Below are positions 37,294 through 45,693 of a stretch of DNA of 64,000 nt, one piece after another. The position numbers and the translations under genes were made by a program. The first letter of the stretch is position 1, and every line of letters starts with the position of its first letter. A model generated the notes under the pieces. The model did no database searches. It was not told the DNA's origin and worked only from the letters and a program-made list of their open reading frames with translations. Source of the stretch: Vibrio ouci (GTDB lineage Bacteria > Pseudomonadota > Gammaproteobacteria > Enterobacterales > Vibrionaceae); the NCBI RefSeq assembly GCF_004551525.1, contig NZ_SATR01000005.1, forward strand, positions 62,001 to 126,000. Reading direction: 5' to 3'.

Positions 37294-37728
37294 ATGTCTA
37301 CCTTTAACACTCGATGCCCATCTTGCTCTGGCGTCAACCGTGTTCCAACAGAACGTATTTCAGAAAGCCCGAATTGTGGAAAATGTCAGTCCTCGCTGTT
37401 AGACGGTGCACCTATCGAAGGGACTGAAAGTAACTTTGACGCAATTCTAAATAGCCCAGTGCCTGTCGTGGTGGATTTTTGGGCAACTTGGTGTAACCCG
37501 TGTGTTGGTTTTGCTCCTGTGTTTTCAGACGTTGCCGCTGAGAGAGCAAAAAACGTTCGCTTTGTAAAAATAGATACCGAAGCTCAGCAAAATCTTGCCG
37601 CCAAATACCAAATTAGAAGCATTCCAACTGTCATGGTTTTCAAAAATGGCAAAAGAGTTGATGTTATCAATGGCGCCCTGCCAAAAGGGCAATTTGATCA
37701 ATGGCTTAATCAAGCATTATTGAAATAA
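37294..37728 (+). CDS. trxC: thioredoxin 2 with N-terminal zinc ribbon
   Basis: This is 144 residues. The N-terminus carries the TrxC zinc ligands in CPSCSGVNRV and CGKCQ. The thioredoxin fold follows, with VVDFWATWCNPCVGFAPVF, the cis-Pro in IRSIPTVMVFKNG, and a normal C-terminus. The active site is Cys67-Asn-Pro-Cys70 rather than the standard CGPC, an unusual change next to the redox cysteines. It reduces protein disulfides in the cytoplasm and in other bacteria is often oxidative-stress induced. It is divergent from the FabH-like gene. Confidence 0.92.
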   Translation: MSTFNTRCPSCSGVNRVPTERISESPNCGKCQSSLLDGAPIEGTESNFDAILNSPVPVVVDFWATWCNPCVGFAPVFSDVAAERAKNVRFVKIDTEAQQNLAAKYQIRSIPTVMVFKNGKRVDVINGALPKGQFDQWLNQALLK

Positions 37729-37926
37729 CCTTCTTAGTAAAATCATCTAATAATTGCGGCAATTACCGATGTTTTTGCTGCAATTCACCTGCTATTTCCC
37801 ACCTCTCATCTACATAAATAATTTTTGTCGTCATAAGAAAAACTTTTCGTTTTACCAAAAACCCATTTAGCTCCATAGTCGCGCCCGAAATTGCTTACCA
37901 TTTATTCACTTTAAGAGGCCACGACA

Positions 37927-39087
37927 TTGGAAAATACCCTTGCACCAACACCGAAAGCTCGCATTTCTGTACCTGTAATTGCGCTAGCTCTATATGCGGT
38001 CGCATCGGGGTATTTAATGAGTCTGATCCCTTTAATGCTTGGCGAATACGGCTTAGATAATTCTCTTGCAAGCTGGCTTGCGAGCGTGTTTTACGCCGGT
38101 CTTCTTATCGGTGCGGTGGGCGTAGAGCCAATCGTAAAAAAAGTCGGACACCGTAATGCATTTGTCTGGTGTTTAGTGACGTTCATGGCAACCATCATGA
38201 TTTTGCCTCTAGCGCCTTACTCAGCACTCTGGATTATCGCGCGCTTAGTGGCGGGTATGGCAGTCGCTGGTGTATTCGTTATCGTAGAATCTTGGTTGCT
38301 TCATGGTGACGAGTCCGCACGAGCAAAGCGCTTAGGTCTTTACATGGGCGCACTGTATGGCGGTAGCGCATTAGGACAGCTAGGGATTGGCGTAATCGGC
38401 ATTTCTGGTGGCGTTCCTTTTATCACCATCATTACCTTGTTGGTTTTAGCTGTCGTGGTTCTACTGTTTGGTGAAAGTGATCAGCCAGAAAGCGAGCACA
38501 GTGAGTCTTTATCACTAAAACAGATCAGCAAACTGAATCACGCTGCGATCATCGGTTGTATTGTGTCAGGTTTAACCTTAGGCGCAATCTACGGATTAAT
38601 GCCAGTCGAACTGTTCGCACGTGGTATAGCTCACAGCGACATTGGCGGCCTAATGGCAGTGGTTATCTTAGGTGGTATGGCGGTGCAACCTGTCGTTCCT
38701 TGGCTATCTAAATACTTAGGTCGCACACTGCTGATGGCACTGTTTTGCCTTCTTGGTGTAGCTGCAATTACATTTACGACATTAGTCACTGGCATCCAAG
38801 CACTTGCGGCTGGACTGTTCTTCTTGGGCGTTGCAACATTTGCGCTTTACCCTGTTGCAATCAACCTTGGTTGTGACAAGTTGGATGCGAGCTACATTGT
38901 TTCAGCGACTCAAGTTATGCTGTTTAGCTACAGTATCGGTTCTGTCGCTGGTCCTGTTGTGGCAGACAGTTTCATGTCAGGCGCACAAGGTTTGATGGGC
39001 TACTTATTTGCTGCTCTACTCGCGACTTGTATCTACATGTTGATCGCAAGCATTAAGACCAAACGACAAGCTATCGCTGGAGAATAA
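37927..39087 (+). CDS. MFS transporter, YcaD-like
   Basis: This is 386 residues with about 12 membrane segments. The start is TTG at 37927 with AAGAGG upstream. Segments such as GVEPIVKKVGHRNAFVW, GVFVIVESWLL, GLTLGAIYGLMPV and FALYPVAINLGCDKLD align by eye with E. coli YcaD, whose substrate is unknown. It is a single gene with a good terminator. Confidence 0.82.
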   Translation: MENTLAPTPKARISVPVIALALYAVASGYLMSLIPLMLGEYGLDNSLASWLASVFYAGLLIGAVGVEPIVKKVGHRNAFVWCLVTFMATIMILPLAPYSALWIIARLVAGMAVAGVFVIVESWLLHGDESARAKRLGLYMGALYGGSALGQLGIGVIGISGGVPFITIITLLVLAVVVLLFGESDQPESEHSESLSLKQISKLNHAAIIGCIVSGLTLGAIYGLMPVELFARGIAHSDIGGLMAVVILGGMAVQPVVPWLSKYLGRTLLMALFCLLGVAAITFTTLVTGIQALAAGLFFLGVATFALYPVAINLGCDKLDASYIVSATQVMLFSYSIGSVAGPVVADSFMSGAQGLMGYLFAALLATCIYMLIASIKTKRQAIAGE

Positions 39088-39095
39088 TCAAATAC

Positions 39096-39122
39096 AAAGA
39101 GGCACCTAGTGTGCCTCTTTTT
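39096..39122 (+). terminator. intrinsic terminator after MFS gene
   Basis: AAAGAGGCAC and GTGCCTCTTT pair around CTAGT, followed by T residues. Confidence 0.9.
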
Positions 39123-39150
39123 ATATTCATACAGTGCTAATTCTAAAGCC

Positions 39151-39543
39151 CTACTTAGCTTTCTTTCTTAAATGTCGGTTGGACGCATTCGGCTTAAGCT
39201 TATCTGGTACAGGCTTCTTTTCATGTAACAGGTGACGAATGGCGAGGATCGGATGAGGCAATAGCATTCTCGGCCCTGAGAAACGCATCACTTGGCGCAT
39301 CTGTTCTTTCTGCTCGGGTTTATAACAGTGAATTGGGCATTGATTACAGGTCGGCTTCTCCTGTCCATAAGGGCATCGGTCCAGCCGAGTCTCTGCATAA
39401 TCTAACAGAGATTTACATTCTTGGCATAAGCCCTGTTTCGTTCCATGATGTGCATGACAGTAGATCGCTACCATCGCGCTGACGGTTTTAAACTCAGTAC
39501 GAAGCTTCCCTTGCAGAATGTCCGATACGATTGCTTCACTCAC
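39151..39543 (-). CDS. nitrous oxide-stimulated promoter family protein
   Basis: This is 130 residues, starting at a GTG (39543) that overlaps the stop of the upstream acetyltransferase gene by 8 bases. It has several cysteine pairs (CHAHHG, CQECKSLLDYAETRLDRCPY, CNQCPIHCY) that could bind a metal, and the family-typical RFSGPRMLLPHPILAIRHLL. The family name comes from an early promoter screen and says little about function. It is probably cotranscribed with the GNAT gene. Confidence 0.75.
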   Translation of the reverse strand: MSEAIVSDILQGKLRTEFKTVSAMVAIYCHAHHGTKQGLCQECKSLLDYAETRLDRCPYGQEKPTCNQCPIHCYKPEQKEQMRQVMRFSGPRMLLPHPILAIRHLLHEKKPVPDKLKPNASNRHLRKKAK

Positions 39544-40054
39544 AATGCAGACTCATTTGATATAACAGTAAATCCACTGTATCACTTATTGCGTCTTGAA
39601 CTTTGACATAGGTAAAGCCGAGTTTAGTTAACAGCGCTTGGCTCGCCCCATTGTCAGATGTTGTGATGGCTACCAGTTCAGTGATTTTGGGCTGATGGCG
39701 GGCATAATCTAGGACGGCTTGTCCCGCCTCATATCCATAACCTTGCCCATAAGCGGCAGGTTTAAAACCGTAACCGATGTCGTAAGCCGTAAGCTCTGGA
39801 CGCTTTATCAAGCCACACACACCGAGCTTTTCTTTAGTGCCGCTACGCTCCACCAGCAAAAGACAAACACCGTACTCTTCATGCATAGCAAGAATATTGT
39901 TTTGAATGTACAACTGAGCATCATCGACCGTTTTAATGCCTTTATCACCAACAAAGCGGAGGAAGTCTTCACTGTTGTAGAGTTCGAGGATAAATTCGGC
40001 ATCCTGTTGCTTCACCAACCTTAACGTTAGTCGCTTACTAGACAATCTGCGCAT
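39536..40054 (-). CDS. GNAT family N-acetyltransferase
   Basis: This is 172 residues of the GNAT fold, RimJ-like subgroup: SKRLTLRLVKQQDAEFILEL, GVCGLIKRPELTAYDIGYGF, the acetyl-CoA loop YGQGYGYEAGQAVLDYA, then TTSDNGASQALLTKLGFTYV. It transfers an acetyl group from acetyl-CoA to an unknown amine or protein N-terminus. The next gene overlaps its 3' end. Confidence 0.88.
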   Translation of the reverse strand: MRRLSSKRLTLRLVKQQDAEFILELYNSEDFLRFVGDKGIKTVDDAQLYIQNNILAMHEEYGVCLLLVERSGTKEKLGVCGLIKRPELTAYDIGYGFKPAAYGQGYGYEAGQAVLDYARHQPKITELVAITTSDNGASQALLTKLGFTYVKVQDAISDTVDLLLYQMSLHCE

Positions 40055-40149
40055 TCAGCATATCCATCTCTTTATTCGGTTATTTGAGCTTACCATCTAC
40101 ACTTAACGTAGAACACATTATGATGCTCCTTAACGAAGAGAGGAAAGCT

Positions 40150-40587
40150 ATGCGTTCAGCTTTCGTATTCACTATTGCTTTGCTATACAGCGTAACGGCA
40201 TGGACATACCCGGCTTACTCATCACATTGGCAACACCGAAGTGTCATCTATTTCGCGCCAACCAAGGATGATCACGTCAAACAATTTTTGCTCGAAACGT
40301 TAATTAATGACTGTGAGCTTCAAGAACGCGATTTAGTCACTTTAGTGGTGACAGAAGATGGCTTTACCGATCCAGTCTGGGTCAAGTATGAGTTTAATTT
40401 GAGCGCACTGTTTGATGTTTACAAGGTAAAACCTGGCAGTCATACCGCGGTACTGATTGGTAAAGATGGAACAGAAAAACTACGTTGGGGAAAACAAACG
40501 AATTGGGAGTTAATTAAACACACGATAGACATTATGCCTGTGCGACAATATGAGATGGCGACTCAAGGTAGTCCGTGTTCTGCTTAA
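40150..40587 (+). CDS. DUF4174 family exported protein
   Basis: This is 145 residues from the ATG at 40150, chosen for the adjacent AGGAAAG and because it exposes a signal peptide (MRSAFVFTIALLYSVTAWT). An upstream ATG at 40084 has no good site. The mature part (HRSVIYFAPTKDDHVKQFLL, AVLIGKDGTEKLRWGKQTNW) has the thioredoxin-like pattern of DUF4174 without a CxxC motif, so a redox role is unlikely. Function is unknown. Confidence 0.75.
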   Translation: MRSAFVFTIALLYSVTAWTYPAYSSHWQHRSVIYFAPTKDDHVKQFLLETLINDCELQERDLVTLVVTEDGFTDPVWVKYEFNLSALFDVYKVKPGSHTAVLIGKDGTEKLRWGKQTNWELIKHTIDIMPVRQYEMATQGSPCSA

Positions 40588-40604
40588 CGTTTTGATATAT
40601 AGAA

Positions 40605-40678
40605 TGGAGGCGCCTCCCGGAATCGAACCGAGGTCCACGGATTTGCAATCCGCTGCATAGCCACTCTGCCAAGGCGCC
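40605..40678 (-). tRNA. tRNA-Cys(GCA)
   Basis: On the minus strand the sequence begins GGCGCCTTGGCAGAGTGGC, has anticodon GCA (40644-40646), the T-loop GGTTCGATT, and ends with pairing GGCGCC plus an encoded TCCA. It is 39 bases downstream of tRNA-Leu in the same transcript. Confidence 0.97.
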
Positions 40679-40717
40679 TTAATTTTGTTGCTTCTTTGTT
40701 TCTTGCATATTGAGGGA

Positions 40718-40804
40718 TGGTGCCCCGGGCCGGACTTGAACCGGCACAGCGCGAACGCCGAGGGATTTTAAATCCCTTGTGTCTACCAATTCCACCACCA
40801 GGGC
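40718..40804 (-). tRNA. tRNA-Leu(TAA)
   Basis: On the minus strand it begins GCCCTGGTGGTGGAATTGGT. The anticodon loop is TTTAAAA (anticodon TAA), with a long variable arm typical of Leu, the T-loop GGTTCAAGT and an encoded CCA. It is 87 bases long. Confidence 0.97.
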
Positions 40805-40863
40805 AACGCATAAAGCGATGGTACACCATCATTCTCGCCACAAGAGCTGCGAGAACGAGGTGT

Positions 40864-40891
40864 ACTCTAACGGATAATAATCTAGGGTCAA
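40864..40891 (-). promoter_or_regulatory. candidate sigma-70 promoter for the Leu-Cys tRNA operon
   Basis: On the minus strand TTGACC (40891-40886) and TAGAGT (40869-40864) are 16 bases apart. The leader to tRNA-Leu is about 50 bases and contains two dyads (40832-40855 and 40817-40830). Confidence 0.55.
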
Positions 40892-40972
40892 CCAATTAAT
40901 TTCGTTTTCGGTTCAATTGGTTAAAAAGCCAACCTATATGTTTAACATCTAAGCTATACGCTCTGTTTCTAA

Positions 40973-41308
40973 TCACTCCGCGAGTGTGAGGATCACGTGA
41001 CCGTCTTCAACATTGACAGGATAGACACGAAGCGTCACTTCGTCATTTTCAATACACTGGCCCGACTTAAGACAGAAATGCTGTTTATAGAGTGGAGAGG
41101 CCACACACAACTGCCCCTTTACATCACCGACAATACCGCGGCTGATAACGAACGCTTGGCCTATGGGATCCCAGTTTTGCACTGCAAAAACACCTGCAGA
41201 CGGAATATAGAACAGTGCCACCTGCTCACCATCCACCATTGCACTGCAACCTTGATAAGGCGTTAACTCCTCTAACGGACAAATCCTTTCTTGTATGAGT
41301 GTATCCAT
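40973..41308 (-). CDS. nirD: nitrite reductase (NADH) small subunit
   Basis: This is 111 residues with a Rieske-type beta fold (CPLEELTPYQGCSAMVDGEQ, FAVQNWDPIGQAFVISRGIVG, YKQHFCLKSGQC). It lacks the cysteine-histidine iron-sulfur ligands, as NirD proteins do. It overlaps the nirB stop by one base (TAATG), so translation is coupled. With NirB it reduces nitrite to ammonium in the cytoplasm. Confidence 0.92.
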   Translation of the reverse strand: MDTLIQERICPLEELTPYQGCSAMVDGEQVALFYIPSAGVFAVQNWDPIGQAFVISRGIVGDVKGQLCVASPLYKQHFCLKSGQCIENDEVTLRVYPVNVEDGHVILTLAE

Positions 41309-43791
41309 TACAACTCCTCCTTAACTGGAATACGCTGGCCACGAATACGTTGATAAGGTAACGCTTGGCTCTCACTATCAACGTTAATGAAGGGTTTAAA
41401 TCGAGCAAGTTTCTCTGGCTTATCAAGGGTACTTTTCCATTCGCACTGATAGGTGTCCACCACGTGCTGCATTTGCTGCTCTAATGACTGAATGATACTC
41501 AACGAATCTTCAATAACGACCTGCTTCAAGTAATCTAGGCCACCATCAAGGTTCTCCATCCACACCGAGGTTCTTTGTAAGCGATCGGCAGTGCGTACAT
41601 AGAACATCAGCACGCGATCAATCAGTGCAATCAATTCTGGCTTAGAGAGATCTGAGGCGATCAAATCGGCATGCCTTGGTCTCATGCCACCGTTACCGCA
41701 CACATAGAGGTTCCAACCATTCTCTGTGGCGATCACCCCAATATCCTTACTTTGCGCTTCAGCACACTCACGAGTACACCCAGATACGGCAAATTTGATT
41801 TTATGCGGAGCTCGCAGCCCTTTATAACGATTCTCAAGTTCAATCGCTAAACCAACCGAGTCATCCACGCCATAGCGACACCAGGTTGAACCGACGCAAG
41901 ACTTAACTGTTCGAAGTGATTTCCCGTAGGCATGGCCCGTTTCAAAGCCTGCCTCAATCAGTGCTTGCCATATTTCAGGTAACTGCTCGACTTGAGCGCC
42001 AAATAAGTCGACACGTTGTCCGCCTGTGATCTTGGTGTAAAGGTCATACTGCTTAGCCACTTGACCTAAAGCGATCAGTTTATCTGGCGTAATTTCGCCA
42101 CCAGCGACTCGTGGTACAACCGAGTAAGAACCATCTTTTTGCAGGTTGGCCATAAAGGCGTCGTTGGAATCCTGCAACGCACTATGTTGCGGCTCCATGA
42201 TGTGTTCATTCCATAACGATGCAAAAACCGAGGCGGCCGTCGGCTTACAGAGATCACAACCGTGCCCCTTGCCATGCTTGCTAATCAAGGTATCAAAATC
42301 TTTGATCCCCTCAACCTGACAAATATGGAACAGGTCTTGTCGCGATAGTTCAAAGTGCTCACAGATATGGTTATTGACCTCAACACCCATCGCCACCAAC
42401 TCTGAATCCAATACCGTTTTGACCATATTGCTACAGCCACCGCAACCTGTACCCGCTTTGGTTTGTGATTTCAGTGCATCGAGATCATGCGCTCCGGCTT
42501 GAATCGCACTGACTAAATCGCCTTTGCTTACGTTATGGCACGAACAAATGATGGCGCTGTCATTCATCTCCCCTTGCAGCATGCCGGTATCGAACAGTAG
42601 GTTTGCAGCATGATCAGGCAGTGGCGTCTGGTTAAGGTAACACTGCAATAAAGCATCATAATCAGAGTTATCCCCGACTAAGATTGCGCCTAGTAGCTGA
42701 CTACCTGACTTATCGACTACCAGCTTTTTATAGATACCTGCAACCGCATCTTGCAGGATCATCTCTTGGGCGCCTTCTGTGGTTTTGTGGGCATCGCCGA
42801 TGGACGCAACATCTACTCCGAGCAACTTAAGTTTGGTGCTCATATCCGCGCCAGTAAAACCAGCATTCTCTCTACCTAACAGCGAGTCGGCCACCACACG
42901 CGCCATGGTGTAACCCGGCGCAACCAGACCAAAGATTTTCTCTTGCCATAGAGCACACTCGCCAATCGCATAAATTGCGTCGTCACTGGTTTTACACTGG
43001 TCATCAATAACAATGCCGCCTCGCTCACCGATAGTTAAGCCCGATTGCCTTGCAAGGGCATCTTGCGGACGGATCCCGGCAGAAAACACAATCACATCCA
43101 CTTCGAGTGGATCGGCATCTTTAAATACCATGCGATGATTGGCTTTCTCTCCGTCGCAAATTCTTTCTGTTGCGGTTGAGGTATGTACCGTTAGCCCGAG
43201 GGCTTGGATTTTTTCTTTCAGTACATTACCTGCGCCATCATCAAGCTGAACGGGCATTAAGCGAGGGGCAAACTCAACCACGTGAGTTTCCACCCCAAGC
43301 AGCTTCAAAGCATTCGCCGCTTCCAAGCCAAGTAAGCCACCGCCGATGACCGCGCCCGTTTTTGCTCCCTGGCAAGCGGCTTTAATTTCGGCAAGATCAT
43401 CTAACGTTCGGTAGACAAAGATGTTTTCGCGCTCATTGCCTTCAATTGGCGGCACAAACGGATATGACCCTGTTGCTAACACCAGTTGGTCATAACTAAG
43501 CGAGCGACTCCCATCGAGTAGGACATTCTTACCCTCGCGATCGATATTGCTCACCTTGCTGCCAAGTAAAAGATCTACACCATGCAGCTTGTACCACTCT
43601 TCACTACTGAGCATCAGGTCTTGATGGGATTTGCCAGAAAAGAGCGCCGATAACTGCACTCGGTCATAAGCAATGAAACGCTCTTCACCAATAACGGTAA
43701 TCTTCTTTTCTAAATGCGCGCCACGCTCGACAAGTTGTGCAACCAAATGATGGCCAACCATACCATTACCAACAATTACGATATGTTCCAT
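41308..43791 (-). CDS. nirB: nitrite reductase (NADH) large subunit
   Basis: This is 827 residues. An N-terminal FAD/NAD(P) domain (IVIVGNGMVGHHLVAQLVER) is followed by a BFD-like [2Fe-2S] region (IICSCHNVSKGDL, CGGCSNMV). Nitrite/sulfite reductase repeats follow, with the siroheme and [4Fe-4S] cysteines in VGSTWCRYG and KFAVSGCTRECAEAQSKDIG, then YVCGNGGMRPRHADL. It catalyses six-electron reduction of nitrite to ammonium. Siroheme could be supplied by CobA in the same locus. It follows the nrt transporter genes and shares their transcript. Confidence 0.95.
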   Translation of the reverse strand: MEHIVIVGNGMVGHHLVAQLVERGAHLEKKITVIGEERFIAYDRVQLSALFSGKSHQDLMLSSEEWYKLHGVDLLLGSKVSNIDREGKNVLLDGSRSLSYDQLVLATGSYPFVPPIEGNERENIFVYRTLDDLAEIKAACQGAKTGAVIGGGLLGLEAANALKLLGVETHVVEFAPRLMPVQLDDGAGNVLKEKIQALGLTVHTSTATERICDGEKANHRMVFKDADPLEVDVIVFSAGIRPQDALARQSGLTIGERGGIVIDDQCKTSDDAIYAIGECALWQEKIFGLVAPGYTMARVVADSLLGRENAGFTGADMSTKLKLLGVDVASIGDAHKTTEGAQEMILQDAVAGIYKKLVVDKSGSQLLGAILVGDNSDYDALLQCYLNQTPLPDHAANLLFDTGMLQGEMNDSAIICSCHNVSKGDLVSAIQAGAHDLDALKSQTKAGTGCGGCSNMVKTVLDSELVAMGVEVNNHICEHFELSRQDLFHICQVEGIKDFDTLISKHGKGHGCDLCKPTAASVFASLWNEHIMEPQHSALQDSNDAFMANLQKDGSYSVVPRVAGGEITPDKLIALGQVAKQYDLYTKITGGQRVDLFGAQVEQLPEIWQALIEAGFETGHAYGKSLRTVKSCVGSTWCRYGVDDSVGLAIELENRYKGLRAPHKIKFAVSGCTRECAEAQSKDIGVIATENGWNLYVCGNGGMRPRHADLIASDLSKPELIALIDRVLMFYVRTADRLQRTSVWMENLDGGLDYLKQVVIEDSLSIIQSLEQQMQHVVDTYQCEWKSTLDKPEKLARFKPFINVDSESQALPYQRIRGQRIPVKEEL

Positions 43792-43802
43792 AATGATTCT
43801 CC

Positions 43803-44660
43803 TTAAGCCGTCTTAGCCGGTACATCAAGCTCTTTCTGCTCGGTACTCTTGAGTGGCATGGTGGGTTTGGACTGCTTCTCATACAGAAAACGCAGCACTG
43901 CTTGGCGATATTTTTGATACTGCGGATCGTCTGCCAGTGCGACGCGATCTCTTGGCCTTGGCAGGTCAATCGACAGAACTTCACCGATGGTCGCAGCAGG
44001 CCCGTTGGTCATCATGACGATTTTATCTGACAGCAACACTGCCTCATCGACATCATGGGTAATCATGATGACGGTGTTATTGAGATCGGCCTGAATCTTC
44101 ATTAATGAGTCTTGAAGGTGCGCCCGCGTTAAGGCATCTAACGCCCCAAACGGCTCATCCATCAGCATCACCTTCGGCTTCAAAGCTAATGCTCGCGCAA
44201 TACCGACGCGCTGCTTCATACCGCCAGAGATTTCATCAGGCCGTTTGTCGGCTGAGTGAGACATTTGGATTAAATGGAGGTAGTGTTCGACCTGTTCTTT
44301 AATCCACGCCTTGCTCTCTTGCTTGCCAACGTATTTGTTCACCACTTGCTTCACTGCGAGTTCAACGTTTTGGTAGACCGTTAGCCAAGGGAGTAACGAA
44401 TGGTTTTGGAACACAACCGCACGCTCTGGCCCCGGACCGCTCACTTCTCTGCCATCAACGATCACTCCACCATCCGTTGGTAAATGGAGCCCCGCAACCA
44501 GATTCAATACGGTCGATTTACCGCAACCTGAATGCCCGATTAGCGAAATGAACTCCCCTTTCTTGATTTGAAGGTTGACGTTTTTAAGGGCGATAAACTC
44601 ACCGTTCGGCGTCGGGAACTTCATTCCCAGCTGAGTTAAATCCAATAATGCTTTAGACAT
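43803..44660 (-). CDS. nrtD: nitrate ABC transporter ATP-binding protein
   Basis: This is 285 residues of the NrtD/SsuB/TauB family. Walker A is GHSGCGKSTVLNLVAGL, the signature is EISGGMKQRVGIARALALKP, Walker B is VMLMDEPFGALDA, and the switch His is in MITHDVDEAVLLSDKIVM. It energises nitrate or nitrite import with the permease 10 bases upstream. The assignment to nitrate rests on the neighbouring nir and nas genes. Confidence 0.9.
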   Translation of the reverse strand: MSKALLDLTQLGMKFPTPNGEFIALKNVNLQIKKGEFISLIGHSGCGKSTVLNLVAGLHLPTDGGVIVDGREVSGPGPERAVVFQNHSLLPWLTVYQNVELAVKQVVNKYVGKQESKAWIKEQVEHYLHLIQMSHSADKRPDEISGGMKQRVGIARALALKPKVMLMDEPFGALDALTRAHLQDSLMKIQADLNNTVIMITHDVDEAVLLSDKIVMMTNGPAATIGEVLSIDLPRPRDRVALADDPQYQKYRQAVLRFLYEKQSKPTMPLKSTEQKELDVPAKTA

Positions 44661-44670
44661 AAGAAACTCC

Positions 44671-45639
44671 TTATCTCAATGCCTGTTGTTTGTTCCAAGA
44701 GAGCCACTTCTGCAGCTGCAACATGCCTCGATCGAGCAGTAAGCCAATAAAACCAATGGTGATGACTGCAACCATAATTCGCCCTAACGAAGCGGAACTG
44801 CCATTTTGAAACTCATCCCAGACAAACTTTCCTAAACCTGGGTTCTGCGCCAACATTTCAGCCGCGATCAATACCATCCATGCAATTCCGAGAGATAATC
44901 TAAGTCCGGTGAAGATCATTGGAATAGCAGACGGAAGAACAATCACACGTATGTGCTGCCACCATGAGAGTTGCAATACTCGACTGACATTAACCAAATC
45001 TTTGTCGACACTGGTGACACCGACTGCAGTATTAATCAGCGTCGGCCATAGGCTACATAACGCCACTGTTAGCAGTGAGTTGACGAACGATTTGGCAAAC
45101 ATAGGGTCATCGCTTACATAGGTAGCACTGACAACCATAGTGACAATAGGCAACCAAGCGAGCGGAGACACAGGTTTAAGTAACTGAATCACCGGGTTAA
45201 ATGCCTGATAAGCACCTTGATTGAGGCCCAATACAATCCCAAGCGGAATAGCAATGGCCGTCGCCAGTAAGAAACCACACGCAACGGTCACCAAACTCGT
45301 GACGATTTGGTCAAAAAACGTCGGCTTACCGGTATAAGGTCTGATTTTGACTTCAGCATTGGGATCTTTCGCCAATTTGGCTGCATTGCGCTTTTCTTGA
45401 CGCTCGATAAAGGCGAGTTCTTTTTCCCCCTCTTGCCAATGCTCAACAACCAAGTTGCTAAACTGCTGATAGGTTTGGGCGGGCCCCGGCAGCGTCCCCA
45501 ATGATGTTTGCACCTGACGCGCACTTAAATGCCACATCATTAAGAACATCAGAATGCCAATGATTGGCAGTAAAACCGCTTTGCTCTTGTTTGCAACGAG
45601 CGCTTTACTGGGAATTAGAGATATCACATTGCTCGACAT
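44671..45639 (-). CDS. nrtB: nitrate ABC transporter permease
   Basis: This is 322 residues with about six membrane segments and the BPD_transp_1 EAA-like loop (IRVIVLPSAIPMIFTGLRLS). Between the first membrane segment and the core lies a hydrophilic Lys/Glu-rich segment (EGEKELAFIERQEKRNAAK). The operon order nrtA-nrtB-nrtD-nirB-nirD supports nitrate/nitrite uptake. Confidence 0.9.
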   Translation of the reverse strand: MSSNVISLIPSKALVANKSKAVLLPIIGILMFLMMWHLSARQVQTSLGTLPGPAQTYQQFSNLVVEHWQEGEKELAFIERQEKRNAAKLAKDPNAEVKIRPYTGKPTFFDQIVTSLVTVACGFLLATAIAIPLGIVLGLNQGAYQAFNPVIQLLKPVSPLAWLPIVTMVVSATYVSDDPMFAKSFVNSLLTVALCSLWPTLINTAVGVTSVDKDLVNVSRVLQLSWWQHIRVIVLPSAIPMIFTGLRLSLGIAWMVLIAAEMLAQNPGLGKFVWDEFQNGSSASLGRIMVAVITIGFIGLLLDRGMLQLQKWLSWNKQQALR

Positions 45640-45693
45640 AGTTACTCCTGTACTTCCTTGTTAATCTCGATTACTTCTTGTCTAGGTTTGGGC

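Noticed and set aside
40973..41308. NirD as a Rieske ferredoxin
   Set aside because: The Cys-His ligand pairs of a true Rieske cluster are absent; length, fold and overlap with nirB fit NirD.
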